64,000 nucleotides of DNA. Source: Gammaproteobacteria bacterium. Lineage in GTDB: Bacteria > Pseudomonadota > Gammaproteobacteria > Steroidobacterales > GCA-2729495. Shown in pieces: positions 51,161 through 60,501 of the stretch (positions are counted from its first letter, which is position 1; each line of letters starts with the position of its first letter). A model generated the notes under the pieces. The model did no database searches. It was not told the origin of the DNA and was given only the letters and a program-made list of their open reading frames with translations. A program made the translations under genes and the position numbers. The stretch is from the NCBI GenBank assembly GCA_028285245.1, contig JANQPY010000054.1, positions 1 through 64,000 on the forward strand, given 5' to 3'.

Positions 51161-51460
51161 TTAGGTTCTGCGCTGCAGCTCTGCGAACGTCTGTGCGAAA
51201 AACGTCCGGTGGGCAGCGAGTCGCGACTCAATGATGTCGGCATCGGGTGCAAACTCATCCACTGCATCACGGGTTGCCAGCGTGCCCGCAGCGGCGAGGC
51301 GCTCGCTAGTATCAAGACGATCGCGGAGCACGCAAACCTCTTCAGCCAGCCTCAAAACCTCGGTCAGCAACCGATCGGTCATCGGGTCATCAAAGTAAAC
51401 CGGTGTTGCCTGCTGTTGTTCAGTGATGATTTCCGTCAGCGTCTTTGTGGATGACTTCAT
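51161..51460 (-). CDS. Small protein co-transcribed with the zinc alcohol dehydrogenase
   Basis: 99 residues, helical, beginning MKSSTKTLTEIITEQQQA, with a central LLTEVLRLAEEVCVLRDRLDTSERLAAAG helix (written in part). No signal peptide, no family recognised. It starts 18 bp after the dehydrogenase stop on the same strand, so it is probably a partner or regulator of that enzyme. About 130 bp separate it from the methyltransferase gene on the other strand. Confidence 0.6.
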   Translation of the reverse strand: MKSSTKTLTEIITEQQQATPVYFDDPMTDRLLTEVLRLAEEVCVLRDRLDTSERLAAAGTLATRDAVDEFAPDADIIESRLAAHRTFFAQTFAELQRRT

Positions 51461-51478
51461 GAGTTCTTCACCGGTGAT

Positions 51479-52486
51479 TCAGTCCAGGTCGTTGCTGAGC
51501 ACGATCCGATAGCGGGCCTTGCCGGCCTCCAGATGCTTGACGGCTGCGTTGATGTCGCTCATGGGAAAGTGCTCGGTCACGGGCAGTATCTTGTGGCGGG
51601 CGCAAAACTCCAGCATGTCCATAACCACAGCCGGGCTGCCAACCGGAGAGGCACCGAACGTCTTACTGTCGCCGATCATAGCCGCTGCGGGCAGCGACGG
51701 GTCGGGAGCCAATCCCACCAGATGCAATCGGCCCCTGGCACGCAGTATGTTGATGTAAGCCTGCCAGTCCAGAGGGACGTTGACCGTTACCAATATGAAG
51801 TCGAGGCTGTCGGCCAGGCGCACCAAGGATTCAGGGTCACGCGTTGCGACAAAGTTATGTGCCCCCATGCGCTTGGCCTCCCCCGCTTTATCAGGAGAGG
51901 TTGAACAAGCTGTCACTTCACAGCCCCAGGCCCGTAAAAACTGCACCGCCAAGTGGCCCAGACCACCGATACCGACCACAGCAGCACGCTGCGTGGGCCG
52001 CACATCCGCCTGAACAATCGCGTTAAAAACCGTAATTCCACCGCAGAACAGCGGACCCGCCTGGTCTGCCGCAAGGCCCTCGGGCAGCGGCAGCACCCAT
52101 GCGCCCTGAGCGCGCACGCGATTCGCGAAGCCGCCGTGCCTGCCGACCACCGTCATGCGCCGGTCTGCGCAAAGATTTTGGTCTCCGCCCACGCAGCTGC
52201 GGCAACTCAGACATGAGCCAGAAAACCAGCCGAGGCCGGCCCGCTGACCTGCTTTGAGGTGGCGAACTTCACTGCCAACTGCGGTAACCCGCCCCACCAC
52301 TTCGTGCCCGCCGACGAACGGGTACCGCGTCATACCCCAGTCGTTGTTCAGCATTGAAAGGTCAGAGTGGCAAAGGCCGCAGTGCTCAACCTGAAGTTCA
52401 ACCTCGTCGCTACCCAGTGCACCCGGGTCGTAGCTAAACGGCTCGAGTCGGGCACCGGCCGAAGGCGCGGCGAACGCATTAATCAT
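51479..52486 (-). CDS. Zinc-dependent alcohol dehydrogenase, AdhA/CAD-like
   Basis: 335 residues. Catalytic zinc ligands CGLCHSD and GGHEVVG; structural-zinc Cys cluster SCLSCRSCVGGDQNLC; Rossmann motif VVGIGGLGHLAVQ. It reads as the NAD(P)-dependent aldehyde/alcohol dehydrogenase group to which YahK and cinnamyl alcohol dehydrogenase belong. It reduces aldehydes or oxidises primary alcohols; the physiological substrate is unknown. It shares its transcript with the 99-residue gene. Confidence 0.93.
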   Translation of the reverse strand: MINAFAAPSAGARLEPFSYDPGALGSDEVELQVEHCGLCHSDLSMLNNDWGMTRYPFVGGHEVVGRVTAVGSEVRHLKAGQRAGLGWFSGSCLSCRSCVGGDQNLCADRRMTVVGRHGGFANRVRAQGAWVLPLPEGLAADQAGPLFCGGITVFNAIVQADVRPTQRAAVVGIGGLGHLAVQFLRAWGCEVTACSTSPDKAGEAKRMGAHNFVATRDPESLVRLADSLDFILVTVNVPLDWQAYINILRARGRLHLVGLAPDPSLPAAAMIGDSKTFGASPVGSPAVVMDMLEFCARHKILPVTEHFPMSDINAAVKHLEAGKARYRIVLSNDLD

Positions 52487-52625
52487 GAATGGCCCTCTAT
52501 GACTGGTTTCTCAGTATAGGTCAGGACTTGCGGCAACGACGTATGGCGTCAGACCTCGGTTAGATACTAGTCCCAAACCGTGCTTTAGTGCTGGCAACGC
52601 AAAGAACCTCAGGCCTGCAACGCGC

Positions 52626-52654
52626 AAAAAAAAGCCCCGCCTAAGCGGGGCTTT
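52626..52654 (-). terminator. Strong rho-independent terminator of the secreted Ig-repeat gene
   Basis: AAAGCCCCGC/GCGGGGCTTT, 10-bp stem, loop CTAA. On the minus strand the stem is followed by a run of eight T. The plus-strand tail CTTT is weaker. Confidence 0.9.
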
Positions 52655-52678
52655 CTTCATCAGGCAATTACCTGAAAC

Positions 52679-54772
52679 TTACACGCGCCGCCGGCGGCGC
52701 ACAAAGGGCAGTCCCAGCAGCGCCAAGAGGCTCCAAGGTGCCAGCGAGTTGCTGCCGGTGGTTGGAATCTCGACCTCGAGTGGCTGAGTACCACCGCCGG
52801 GCGCCACGACTTCGAGCACGATGACGTTCACCATGGCCATTACCATGCTGGTATCAGCGTCGGTCAACGTGATCTCACACATATCCATGCCAAAGAAGCC
52901 AGGATCAGGATCGTAGCTCACCTCGAAAGTTGCATTGTCAACCGTACAGGTACCGTCCGTACCGTCGGTGCTCACGGCGATCGTGTGCTGAGCTGGGGTG
53001 CCATTGCCGGGCGTAACAGTAGCCGGCGTCGAACCTTGCGTATCCTGATCTGTGGTCAGATCTGCATACATCAGCATCGGCGCGACATCTGTCACGTCAG
53101 TCATGATGGTTCCGGTATCCATCTCCATCTGATCATCCGACAGTGTGTAGTCGAACGAGCTCATCGTGCCACCGGGCGCATCAGGGGCGAACGTGAGAAT
53201 CGGATACGCACAGCTCGCGGTGCCATTCGTCGGCTGAGTCACAGTACAGGTCGGCGTACCGTTACCCGGCTGGCCGCCAAGATCAGCCTCAATGTCGAGC
53301 GTCTCGTTAGTGGCGCCACCCTGCGTACTGGCCGTAACCGCGCCGTTCGGTGCGATCGGCAGCGAGTTGGCTGCCACCGTCACCGTGACGGTCGCCGTCA
53401 CCGCAGGATTAATGCCATCGTCGGCCTGATAGGTGAAGGTCTCAACGCCATTGAAGCCTGGGTCGGGCGTGTACTCGACCGAGTAGTCGGGTACACCGCT
53501 GCCATCAATGGCCGTCGCCTGAATGTACGTGACGGAGCCGCCGTTATCCGGAGCAACAGACTGGGACAGCGTCGGAATCGCTGCGAAACCTGCATCATTC
53601 GACGCGATATCGATGGGGTTGTCACTGGTGGCCTGCAAAACCGCGGCGGTGTCAACGCCCGCGCTCGGACCGCAGTTCGTGCATGTGCCTGCAAGGTTGA
53701 TCAGCTTGCCACCAGACCATGAGTTGTCGGTGCCCGCCTGGTTGATACCGAATTCAATAAAGTACTCTTGGGTCCACCAGGCTTCGCCCGCAATGATGTC
53801 TCCGTTCGCGTCGACGTCGATCCAGAAGATCAGGTTATCCCAGCCAGGATCCTCCGGATTGTCATCCATCCCGGGTGTGGTTCCGCTGTTGGCGGAGTTC
53901 CAGACCAGTGTGCCCACCTCACAGTCGTCATTGCCTGTCCCGCCTTCGGTGCATGCGTAACCAACGAAAGTAGCCGTTGTCTGCGCAGCTCCAAAAGCCG
54001 GCCCGGTCGGAAATGGGGGCGCAGGTGCAGCTCCCTGTCCGGAGGCAAAGAACGATGACCGGGCGATCCCCACACCGTCGGATGGCGTCACCGTAGATGC
54101 GACATTGGATGATGGGGAATCTGCCGGCCAGGTACCTGCCGGACCATTAGCTTCAATAACCGCATCGGTCGGGAAGCAGTCAGTTGGATCTGCTACCAGA
54201 CATGCGTCAATTGGCAGGATACCGTTGGCTGCAACAACGTAGCGCGTTACGCCGCCACCCTGGTCAATCGCATCGTTTACCACGGTGGGCATAAATGTAT
54301 GCGTGTATGTGGTCCAAGATTCCGTCACACGGGTTGTCTGACCGGTCGCAGCGTTGCGTGAAGCAGCGCCAATAATGATGGTGCCGTCGATCAGATCGTC
54401 CAGCAGGTTGCCGGGCGTGTTGTTGTCGTCGATATTGATCGTGCCGGTCAGGGGCGGCTCAAAGCGGCCATTCGCCGTGTCGCCTGCCGATGGGTTGTAG
54501 TTTGGGTCATCACCAGTTGAGCCAAGGGCATAGAACCCGCTGCCCGTGCTGAAGCCCTGCCAAGGTGGCACAAAAGCGTTCGTCTGACCGCGACGCGTAT
54601 TTCCAAAGCTGCAGTCGCGGCTGGTAAAAGCCAGGGTAATCTGGGTGCAGTTGTTATCACTGTCGGCCAGATTGCCGGTGATGCTGTTGGTCGTGGTGGC
54701 TGCATAACCTGCCGACATAATCGTCAGCAAACCAGTCGCGAGCAGGCCGCCCGACAACGTTAACTTTCTCAT
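52679..54772 (-). CDS. Secreted Ig-repeat protein with C-terminal sorting-like tail
   Basis: 697 residues from the ATG with GGGAGGA 6 bp upstream. Signal peptide 1-24 (ending GYA). The middle holds Ig/cadherin-like modules of the Big type, marked by YTPDPGFNGVETFTYQADDG and YDPDPGFFGMDMCEITLTD. The C-terminus has IPTTGSNS, a hydrophobic segment (APWSLLALLGLPFV) and RRRRR, like CTERM tails (nearest to GlyGly-CTERM by form, but without the Gly pair). It is probably a cell-surface or matrix protein handled by a rhombosortase/exosortase-like enzyme. The 300 bp upstream (54773-55072) hold only a weak 6-bp inverted repeat. Confidence 0.8.
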   Translation of the reverse strand: MRKLTLSGGLLATGLLTIMSAGYAATTTNSITGNLADSDNNCTQITLAFTSRDCSFGNTRRGQTNAFVPPWQGFSTGSGFYALGSTGDDPNYNPSAGDTANGRFEPPLTGTINIDDNNTPGNLLDDLIDGTIIIGAASRNAATGQTTRVTESWTTYTHTFMPTVVNDAIDQGGGVTRYVVAANGILPIDACLVADPTDCFPTDAVIEANGPAGTWPADSPSSNVASTVTPSDGVGIARSSFFASGQGAAPAPPFPTGPAFGAAQTTATFVGYACTEGGTGNDDCEVGTLVWNSANSGTTPGMDDNPEDPGWDNLIFWIDVDANGDIIAGEAWWTQEYFIEFGINQAGTDNSWSGGKLINLAGTCTNCGPSAGVDTAAVLQATSDNPIDIASNDAGFAAIPTLSQSVAPDNGGSVTYIQATAIDGSGVPDYSVEYTPDPGFNGVETFTYQADDGINPAVTATVTVTVAANSLPIAPNGAVTASTQGGATNETLDIEADLGGQPGNGTPTCTVTQPTNGTASCAYPILTFAPDAPGGTMSSFDYTLSDDQMEMDTGTIMTDVTDVAPMLMYADLTTDQDTQGSTPATVTPGNGTPAQHTIAVSTDGTDGTCTVDNATFEVSYDPDPGFFGMDMCEITLTDADTSMVMAMVNVIVLEVVAPGGGTQPLEVEIPTTGSNSLAPWSLLALLGLPFVRRRRRV

Positions 54773-55072
54773 CGAATCCTCCCAGATAACGACAAACGAG
54801 CGTGGGTGAAATTTACACATGCCTGGCTTAGCCATATCAATTGTTCTTCCGTGTTCGCATTATTCTGCAGATTCTTATGGATCTGCTTACGTGGCGCGCT
54901 TGCCAGTTACTTATTCTTCAGGCCTGACGCCCCAAACCGGCCTCAGCGCACTGTAAATCTTAGCAATCACACAACCCTACAGCGGGCCGCGGAATGTGGC
55001 AAGGACGCCGTGCAGCGGCGCGCTTGCCCTTGCGGCGCCCCAATGCTGGAGCGCGTCCAAGTCCTCTTATGG

Positions 55073-58042
55073 TCAACCGCCGAATCGGTACGCTGCCCGC
55101 AGGCTGACAATGCGCGGATTCGGCAGTGTCGCGAAATAATGGCTGACACCGAAGCCGGCCGTAAACCCAAGTTCGGAAACTTGCGCACCGAAGTCCGGGC
55201 CCGAGCCACCGCCTCTGATGGTGTCATCCTCAAACACGTTCTCGACTGAGAGCAACACGTCCCACTTGTCGCCCATCAGTCCCAGGCGGGCATCCCAGAT
55301 CCAGTACTCTTCAGTCCACAAGAAATTATCCGCGTCCAAAGGACGAGCATCTTCGTACTGCCCGGTCAGCTCAACAAACCACTCCAGGCCTGTATCGAAA
55401 AACTGCCGGGTTAGATTGCCCTGGAGAACCAGCGCGTGTTCGGGCGTGCGCTCAAGCTGATTTCCAGCCAGGTTCAATCGACAGAAGGGGCTTACCGATG
55501 GGTTTGTATTAACGTTGTCTCCATCACCGTCGTAGTCGTTAGGAACACCGAATCGGTTGGCCAGGTTAAATCCATCAAGCGCAGCGAGACCTGTAGCCAG
55601 ATCTGTTGTCTCGCCGCCTTCAAAGAGCTCCGACTTGAAAACGATGTTTTCACAGCCGCCGACTGCCGCGGCCCGCTGCACCGACGTAGTGTCGTCCTTG
55701 AAATCATTGTACTGGGCGTCGAGGAAGGTGTAAGCAGCACTGACGGTCAGGCCTTCAATCATGTCCGGCGTCCAGACGGTGTTTAACTCAAAGCCCCAAA
55801 CTTCGGCAGACGAAGCGTTAACGATAATCGGGCTCAGGAAACCACCCTCGCCGATCACCTGGGTACCGATCTGCTTATCGGTGTAGTCGTTGAAGAAGAT
55901 GGCCCCGTTGACCTGCAGCGGACCGCCAACATCGAAACGTGTCTTTACGCCGAGCTCCCAAGCTTCGAGTTTCTCAGGGTCAAACCGGTCATCATCGATG
56001 GGCACAGGCGAGCCACCGCCCGGCGTGGTGGCGATACCGCCTGGCTTCTGCGCACGCGCCCATGAGCCGTAGATCTGAATGTCATCCATCGCCAGCCAGC
56101 GCAAGGTGATCTTTGGCGTATTAAACGCGGAATTCGTGCTACCCAATTGCGGGCGCCAGCCGACAGGAGTGCCAAGCGCCGGACCGGCAAATGGTCCAAT
56201 CAAGAAGTTCGGGCTCAGAACCACATCTGCGGTACAGCGTAAATCACCAGCGGCCTCGAACACTGCGCCAGCGGGATTCGGGCCGGCAAAGTTTGTGCAG
56301 GAACTGAAAGAGGGCTTCTGAAAATCGAAGCGCTCCGTCACATAACGATTTTCCAGAGAGAGCGTCCAATCTTCGGCAAGCTCCAGGTCGAGCACGCCGT
56401 AGAACGAAAAATGCTGGGTCTCGGCAATCCAGGGAATGAAAGGCTGCGGTAGACGTTGAAGCGCTATTTCCCTAAAGGTCGTCGCCGAGGCGGTAGCTCC
56501 TGTCGGATTCGGCACGGGCACGCCGCCATCGCAATAACCAGCGCGATAGACCGGCATGCCCGTGGTCAATTCGATTTCACCCGGCGCGCAAAAGATGATG
56601 AAAGTCTGATCTTCAAAGTCGCGGCTTTCGTCCCAAAACAGAGACCCCAGAGTAAAGTTGACCGGGCCCTCGAAGTCGCTCTGGAAGCGGAGCTCTTGTT
56701 GAAACTGAGTCGTGTTCAGGCGCGAGCGCTGCTGCTGAGCTGTGACTCGACCGGCCTGCTGCAGCACGGGGTCCGGATTCGTGTAGAGAAACTCCGATGC
56801 TTGCCAATCCTGATCGTACTCACTCGTTTGATCCGCATCGGTATAGCCAGTAATCGAGGTCACCGTGCCGATGCCGTCTATCACGAACTCGGCCCGCAGC
56901 GACAAGCGCAGGTTTTCGATTGTCGTACCTTCGTAATCGTTACCCGTCTCCGGATCCTGGCTATGGTTAACTGCCAAACCGCCAGCCTCAATGTCGGCAA
57001 GACTGCCAAAAGTGTTTGGCAGGCAGTACCCTGGACCTCGGGAGGGATCCTGCAGCTCAGGCGGGCAGTACTGGCCAAAGTCGGCGAGTGCGTTGGAGTC
57101 GGAACCAGTAAACGGCCCTGTGCCGGTGAACCTGGAGCCGCTGCCAATCGCCCCCAGGTTCCCGCCACCTAAATCCTCGCGGCGGCCAACGTTCGTGCCA
57201 AGGCCAACCTGGAGCATTTCCAGAGGATATTCGCGCAGCTCAAGGTTTACGCCACGTGTCCCGCCGCCAATGCGCACATTGGGTAAAGGGCCGTACTCCT
57301 CGTCGGAGTATTCGATGCGGCCTTTGATTTTCACAAAGTCGTTCGGCGTGACCACGCCGGTCAGCGCCAGCGCATAACCCTCCGAGTCACCGACCGGCTC
57401 GCCACTGATACTGTTCTCATAGAAGCCATCATCTTCCCAGTAGATGCTTGAGAAACGCAGGCCGAATAAGTCGCCGAAAACGGGGCCGCCAGCAGCAAAG
57501 TCGAACTGTTTCTGGCCAAACTCACCTACGTCCCAGCGCAAATCCCCTTCCCAGATATCGCCTGGCTCTTTGGTGATGTAGTTGATCGCCCCGGCGAAGG
57601 CGGCACGGCCATACAGCGCGTTCTGCGGACCAACCAGCGTTTCCACTCGCTCAATGTCACTCAGCAGGCGCTGATTGACCAGCAGGCCGGAGCCGGCCGC
57701 GTTCTGGTTCTCCGTGGTCACGTCCACGCCATCGACCAGAAAGGCGACATTCGACCGGCCGCGTGTATTGGATAGGCCACGGACCGTGATGCGCGTGTCC
57801 GCCGGGCCGAAACTCCGGTCGAACTGCACACTGGGATTCAGTTTGACGATATCGTCGATGCCGGAAATACCCTGCCGCTGAATGTCTTCTGATGACACTG
57901 TGGCAATGGATAGCGGCGTGTCCTGCAGGCTTTCCGCTTTCTGCCGAGCCGTGACGACGATGTCATCCATGGCACTTGCGGTGATAGGTAGAACAAACAG
58001 AGCCGTGGCCAACCCTGCCACCGCGCGCTGACGATTCGACAT
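55073..58042 (-). CDS. TonB-dependent receptor
   Basis: 989 residues from the ATG at 58042, preceded by AAGGGG. Signal peptide about 1-24 (ending ASA). The N-terminal TonB box/plug region opens DDIVVTARQKAESLQDTPLSI, with ITVRGLSNTRGRSNVAFLVDGV and VETLVGPQNALYGRAAFAGAINYIT typical of plug domains (both written in part). A large barrel follows, ending VSLRAAYRFGG. It imports a large or scarce ligand; substrate unknown, possibly a plant or algal polymer or a sterol-type compound as for many 'VTARKR' receptors. The 325 bp before it (58043-58367) show no further feature I can support. Confidence 0.93.
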   Translation of the reverse strand: MSNRQRAVAGLATALFVLPITASAMDDIVVTARQKAESLQDTPLSIATVSSEDIQRQGISGIDDIVKLNPSVQFDRSFGPADTRITVRGLSNTRGRSNVAFLVDGVDVTTENQNAAGSGLLVNQRLLSDIERVETLVGPQNALYGRAAFAGAINYITKEPGDIWEGDLRWDVGEFGQKQFDFAAGGPVFGDLFGLRFSSIYWEDDGFYENSISGEPVGDSEGYALALTGVVTPNDFVKIKGRIEYSDEEYGPLPNVRIGGGTRGVNLELREYPLEMLQVGLGTNVGRREDLGGGNLGAIGSGSRFTGTGPFTGSDSNALADFGQYCPPELQDPSRGPGYCLPNTFGSLADIEAGGLAVNHSQDPETGNDYEGTTIENLRLSLRAEFVIDGIGTVTSITGYTDADQTSEYDQDWQASEFLYTNPDPVLQQAGRVTAQQQRSRLNTTQFQQELRFQSDFEGPVNFTLGSLFWDESRDFEDQTFIIFCAPGEIELTTGMPVYRAGYCDGGVPVPNPTGATASATTFREIALQRLPQPFIPWIAETQHFSFYGVLDLELAEDWTLSLENRYVTERFDFQKPSFSSCTNFAGPNPAGAVFEAAGDLRCTADVVLSPNFLIGPFAGPALGTPVGWRPQLGSTNSAFNTPKITLRWLAMDDIQIYGSWARAQKPGGIATTPGGGSPVPIDDDRFDPEKLEAWELGVKTRFDVGGPLQVNGAIFFNDYTDKQIGTQVIGEGGFLSPIIVNASSAEVWGFELNTVWTPDMIEGLTVSAAYTFLDAQYNDFKDDTTSVQRAAAVGGCENIVFKSELFEGGETTDLATGLAALDGFNLANRFGVPNDYDGDGDNVNTNPSVSPFCRLNLAGNQLERTPEHALVLQGNLTRQFFDTGLEWFVELTGQYEDARPLDADNFLWTEEYWIWDARLGLMGDKWDVLLSVENVFEDDTIRGGGSGPDFGAQVSELGFTAGFGVSHYFATLPNPRIVSLRAAYRFGG

Positions 58043-58367
58043 TGCGATCCCCTTGCTGCTGGACACGAACCCAGCCTTTATATTGTCTTGGTTGGTCTTA
58101 AGCCTGTGCTCAGACGCCCGCCCCTACACTGCGGTCGCGAACGGCACAACATGGCAAACACCGATGGCAGAGCCTACCCCCGGGAGGGCGCATCATACAA
58201 ATACGGTTTGCCGCCCCATCACGGCCCGCGTGCAATGTTCACCTGTCGGGCGAGAGAGTAGCCGAAGTGTCGTACCAAGTTCCAGAGTCGCGGCATGTGA
58301 ATTCTTTCGCTATAGTCTCGACCGATCGCGGCCGAGAACCGCGACTCGGCACACCTCAGGGGGAACA

Positions 58368-59087
58368 ATGAACTCCATGGATTTCCGCACTTCGGGAAGG
58401 CGGTTATGCGCGCTGGCGACATGCCTCATTGCAACGTCGGCGGCGGCCCAGGAAACGGGCGGCCCGGATTACACCTATATAGGCGTCGGTTACGAATGGA
58501 CCGACATCAGATATGCCTTGGGTAATGCCACTTCGAGCCACGAAGGCTTCTTCGTCGAAGGCAGCCTGGGTATTACTGACTGGCTGCACGTCTACGGTGA
58601 ATTTTTCGATGGCGACTTCGACTCGGACGATCCCAACACCGAAGACGACTTCCAGCCCAGCGCCGGCGACTCCACCGGCTTTCACGTTGGCTTAGGTGTC
58701 AGCTATTCGTACACACCTAATTGGGACGTGATGCTGCGCGTCGCCTATGTGGACTCGGAAATCGAGGACCTCGCGATTACTCAGTTCCCGCCGCCTGGGC
58801 TAGGCGTGATCGACATCGAGGCGGACGGTTACCAGGTTGAGGCGCTGGTGCGCGGAAAGATCTCCGACCGGACAGAGCTCAATATGGGGTATACGTATAC
58901 GGACACTAGCCTTGAGCAGTCCGGCGGAAGTCTCGCACTGGACGACTCCGTGAATCGCGACTGGACGATTGGCATGGCATTCGAGGCGGCTAGTTTCTTG
59001 ACCCTAACCGCCAGCGCACAGATTTTCGACAGCGACACGGGCTTCGCACTGGGCGTGCGCAGCAGCTTCGGTAACAGCATCTTTTAG
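58368..59087 (+). CDS. Outer-membrane beta-barrel protein (OmpA-like barrel)
   Basis: 239 residues from the ATG with AGGGGG upstream. Signal peptide about 1-28 (ending AAAQ). The body alternates strands (YIGVGYEWTDIRYAL, GVSYSYTPNWDVML, ELNMGYTYTDTSL), like an 8- or 10-stranded barrel, ending SSFGNSIF. The ATG lies well inside a longer open frame that is not supported. Followed 47 bp later by a second barrel gene. Confidence 0.75.
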   Translation: MNSMDFRTSGRRLCALATCLIATSAAAQETGGPDYTYIGVGYEWTDIRYALGNATSSHEGFFVEGSLGITDWLHVYGEFFDGDFDSDDPNTEDDFQPSAGDSTGFHVGLGVSYSYTPNWDVMLRVAYVDSEIEDLAITQFPPPGLGVIDIEADGYQVEALVRGKISDRTELNMGYTYTDTSLEQSGGSLALDDSVNRDWTIGMAFEAASFLTLTASAQIFDSDTGFALGVRSSFGNSIF

Positions 59088-59134
59088 TGCAGCGAAATGC
59101 ACACGGCATAGAACTCCTAAGCGAGAAAGAAAAA

Positions 59135-60025
59135 ATGCAAAAGAAATCCTTACGGCGCGCCCTGATTGCGGCACTGTTTGCATCCCTGCCAGCCTCAGCG
59201 ATAGCTGACACGGGCTTTTATGCTGGCGGCGGTATCGGCGGCGCTCGGCTGGAGCAGGAGATCAATACGACGGTGCTTAACTTCACCGATACTTTTGCGC
59301 CGATTAACTCGACCCAGGGTCGAAACGTAACGATCGACATCGACGAGCTGCGCGGCCAGGACGTTGCCTTCAAGTTCTTCGCCGGCTATCAGTTCAGCAA
59401 GAATTTTTCTGTCGAAGGCGCCTACGTGAATCTGGGCGAGCCCGAAGACAGTGTGCCTTTCCAGATTCCCGACATCTTCTCGCCGCCCAACACCGGCGAG
59501 TTCATCGGCGGCCCCCCTCAATGCGGTACCTGTGTATTCACCCGCGGCCGCTCTGATCGAGAAATTGTTGCCAATAACCAGATCGATGGCTTTTCGCTGG
59601 CGATCAACGGCATTCTTCCGCTGACCGAGCAGATTGAGATATTCGCGCGCATTGGTGCTTTTTTCTACGATGCCCGCGTGCAAATCGAAGACCCGATTGC
59701 GACGCTTCTGCCGGTAGAACAGCCCATCGTGCCACCCACCCAGGTACCCGGTGGTATCCCGGGCCCGGACAGCAACATCGCAGATCCGTTCGATCGCCCG
59801 ATAAAGCAAGACAAGAGCGACGGCACTGCTTTGCTGCTCGGCTTTGGCGGTACACTGAACATCACTGACAGCATGGGTATCCGCGGGGAGTTTGAGTGGT
59901 ACGACCTGGACCTGGACACGCCGGCTGTATGCCGCCCGGAGACCGTCGACACTCCCACGCGCAACTGCTCATACGAAGTGGATACACTCTGGAGCGCCAT
60001 GATCACGGCTTTCTTTCGCTTCTAA
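59135..60025 (+). CDS. Outer-membrane beta-barrel protein
   Basis: 296 residues from the ATG at 59135. Signal peptide about 1-25 (ending AIA). It opens DTGFYAGGGIGGA, a typical first strand of OmpA-like barrels, and ends MITAFFRF with a terminal Phe as needed for BAM insertion. Two Cys pairs (QCGTC and the C-terminal CRPETV...NC) may form loop disulfides. It is the second of a tandem barrel pair and ends at a strong terminator. Confidence 0.8.
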   Translation: MQKKSLRRALIAALFASLPASAIADTGFYAGGGIGGARLEQEINTTVLNFTDTFAPINSTQGRNVTIDIDELRGQDVAFKFFAGYQFSKNFSVEGAYVNLGEPEDSVPFQIPDIFSPPNTGEFIGGPPQCGTCVFTRGRSDREIVANNQIDGFSLAINGILPLTEQIEIFARIGAFFYDARVQIEDPIATLLPVEQPIVPPTQVPGGIPGPDSNIADPFDRPIKQDKSDGTALLLGFGGTLNITDSMGIRGEFEWYDLDLDTPAVCRPETVDTPTRNCSYEVDTLWSAMITAFFRF

Positions 60026-60065
60026 GTAGCACGATCCTTGGCTGCGTACGCGGCCGAAAGCAAAG

Positions 60066-60091
60066 AAAACCCCGCCGCGGCGGGGTTTTTT
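60066..60091 (+). terminator. Rho-independent terminator after the barrel pair
   Basis: AAAACCCCGC with GCGGGGTTTT around CGCG, then a T-run of six (60086-60091). Bidirectional in shape. Confidence 0.9.
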
Positions 60092-60156
60092 GTGCCTGCT
60101 TGTCATGATTCGAAAAACCGGCGCTTCGGCAGTAGACTGGTCCGGAGACTAACGCC

Positions 60157-60480
60157 GTGAACACGGTTGAAATCGAAACCAAACTCTCTGAGAAGCTTGC
60201 CGAACTGCAACAGCGGCGAGACCGCATAGGCCGGCATACCCGACACAGAGAAGAACCACTCCCTGCTGATTCGGCCGAGCAAGCCATTGAGCTTGAGAAC
60301 CAGGGCACGCTGGTCGCCCTCGACAAAGAACTCAGCGCCGAGATTGCGCAAATCAAGCGGGCCATCGCGCGACTGCGCGAAGGGCTCTATTCAGAATGCG
60401 AGGTTTGCGGCAACGCTATCGGTAAAGCGCGTCTCGAAGCCCTGCCCTACACCAGCTTCTGTATCGATTGCGCGGCATAG
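60157..60480 (+). CDS. DksA/TraR-family zinc-finger protein
   Basis: 107 residues from a GTG. An N-terminal helical hairpin is followed by a four-Cys zinc finger (CEVCGNAI...CIDC), the TraR/DksA C-terminal signature. It is shorter than DksA (about 150) and so closer to the short TraR-like members, which bind the RNA polymerase secondary channel. The coiled-coil tip carries DSAEQA rather than the DxxDxA of DksA. Monocistronic. Confidence 0.88.
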   Translation: MNTVEIETKLSEKLAELQQRRDRIGRHTRHREEPLPADSAEQAIELENQGTLVALDKELSAEIAQIKRAIARLREGLYSECEVCGNAIGKARLEALPYTSFCIDCAA

Positions 60481-60501
60481 CCGCAGCTCTGGGCAGGCTA
60501 C

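Noticed and set aside
52985..53722. 245-codon plus-strand ORF opposite the Ig-repeat gene
   Set aside because: It is antisense to a well-supported gene with signal peptide and domains, and its Arg-rich translation resembles nothing.
56456..57172. 238-codon plus-strand ORF opposite the TonB receptor
   Set aside because: It is antisense to conserved receptor sequence and has no start signal.
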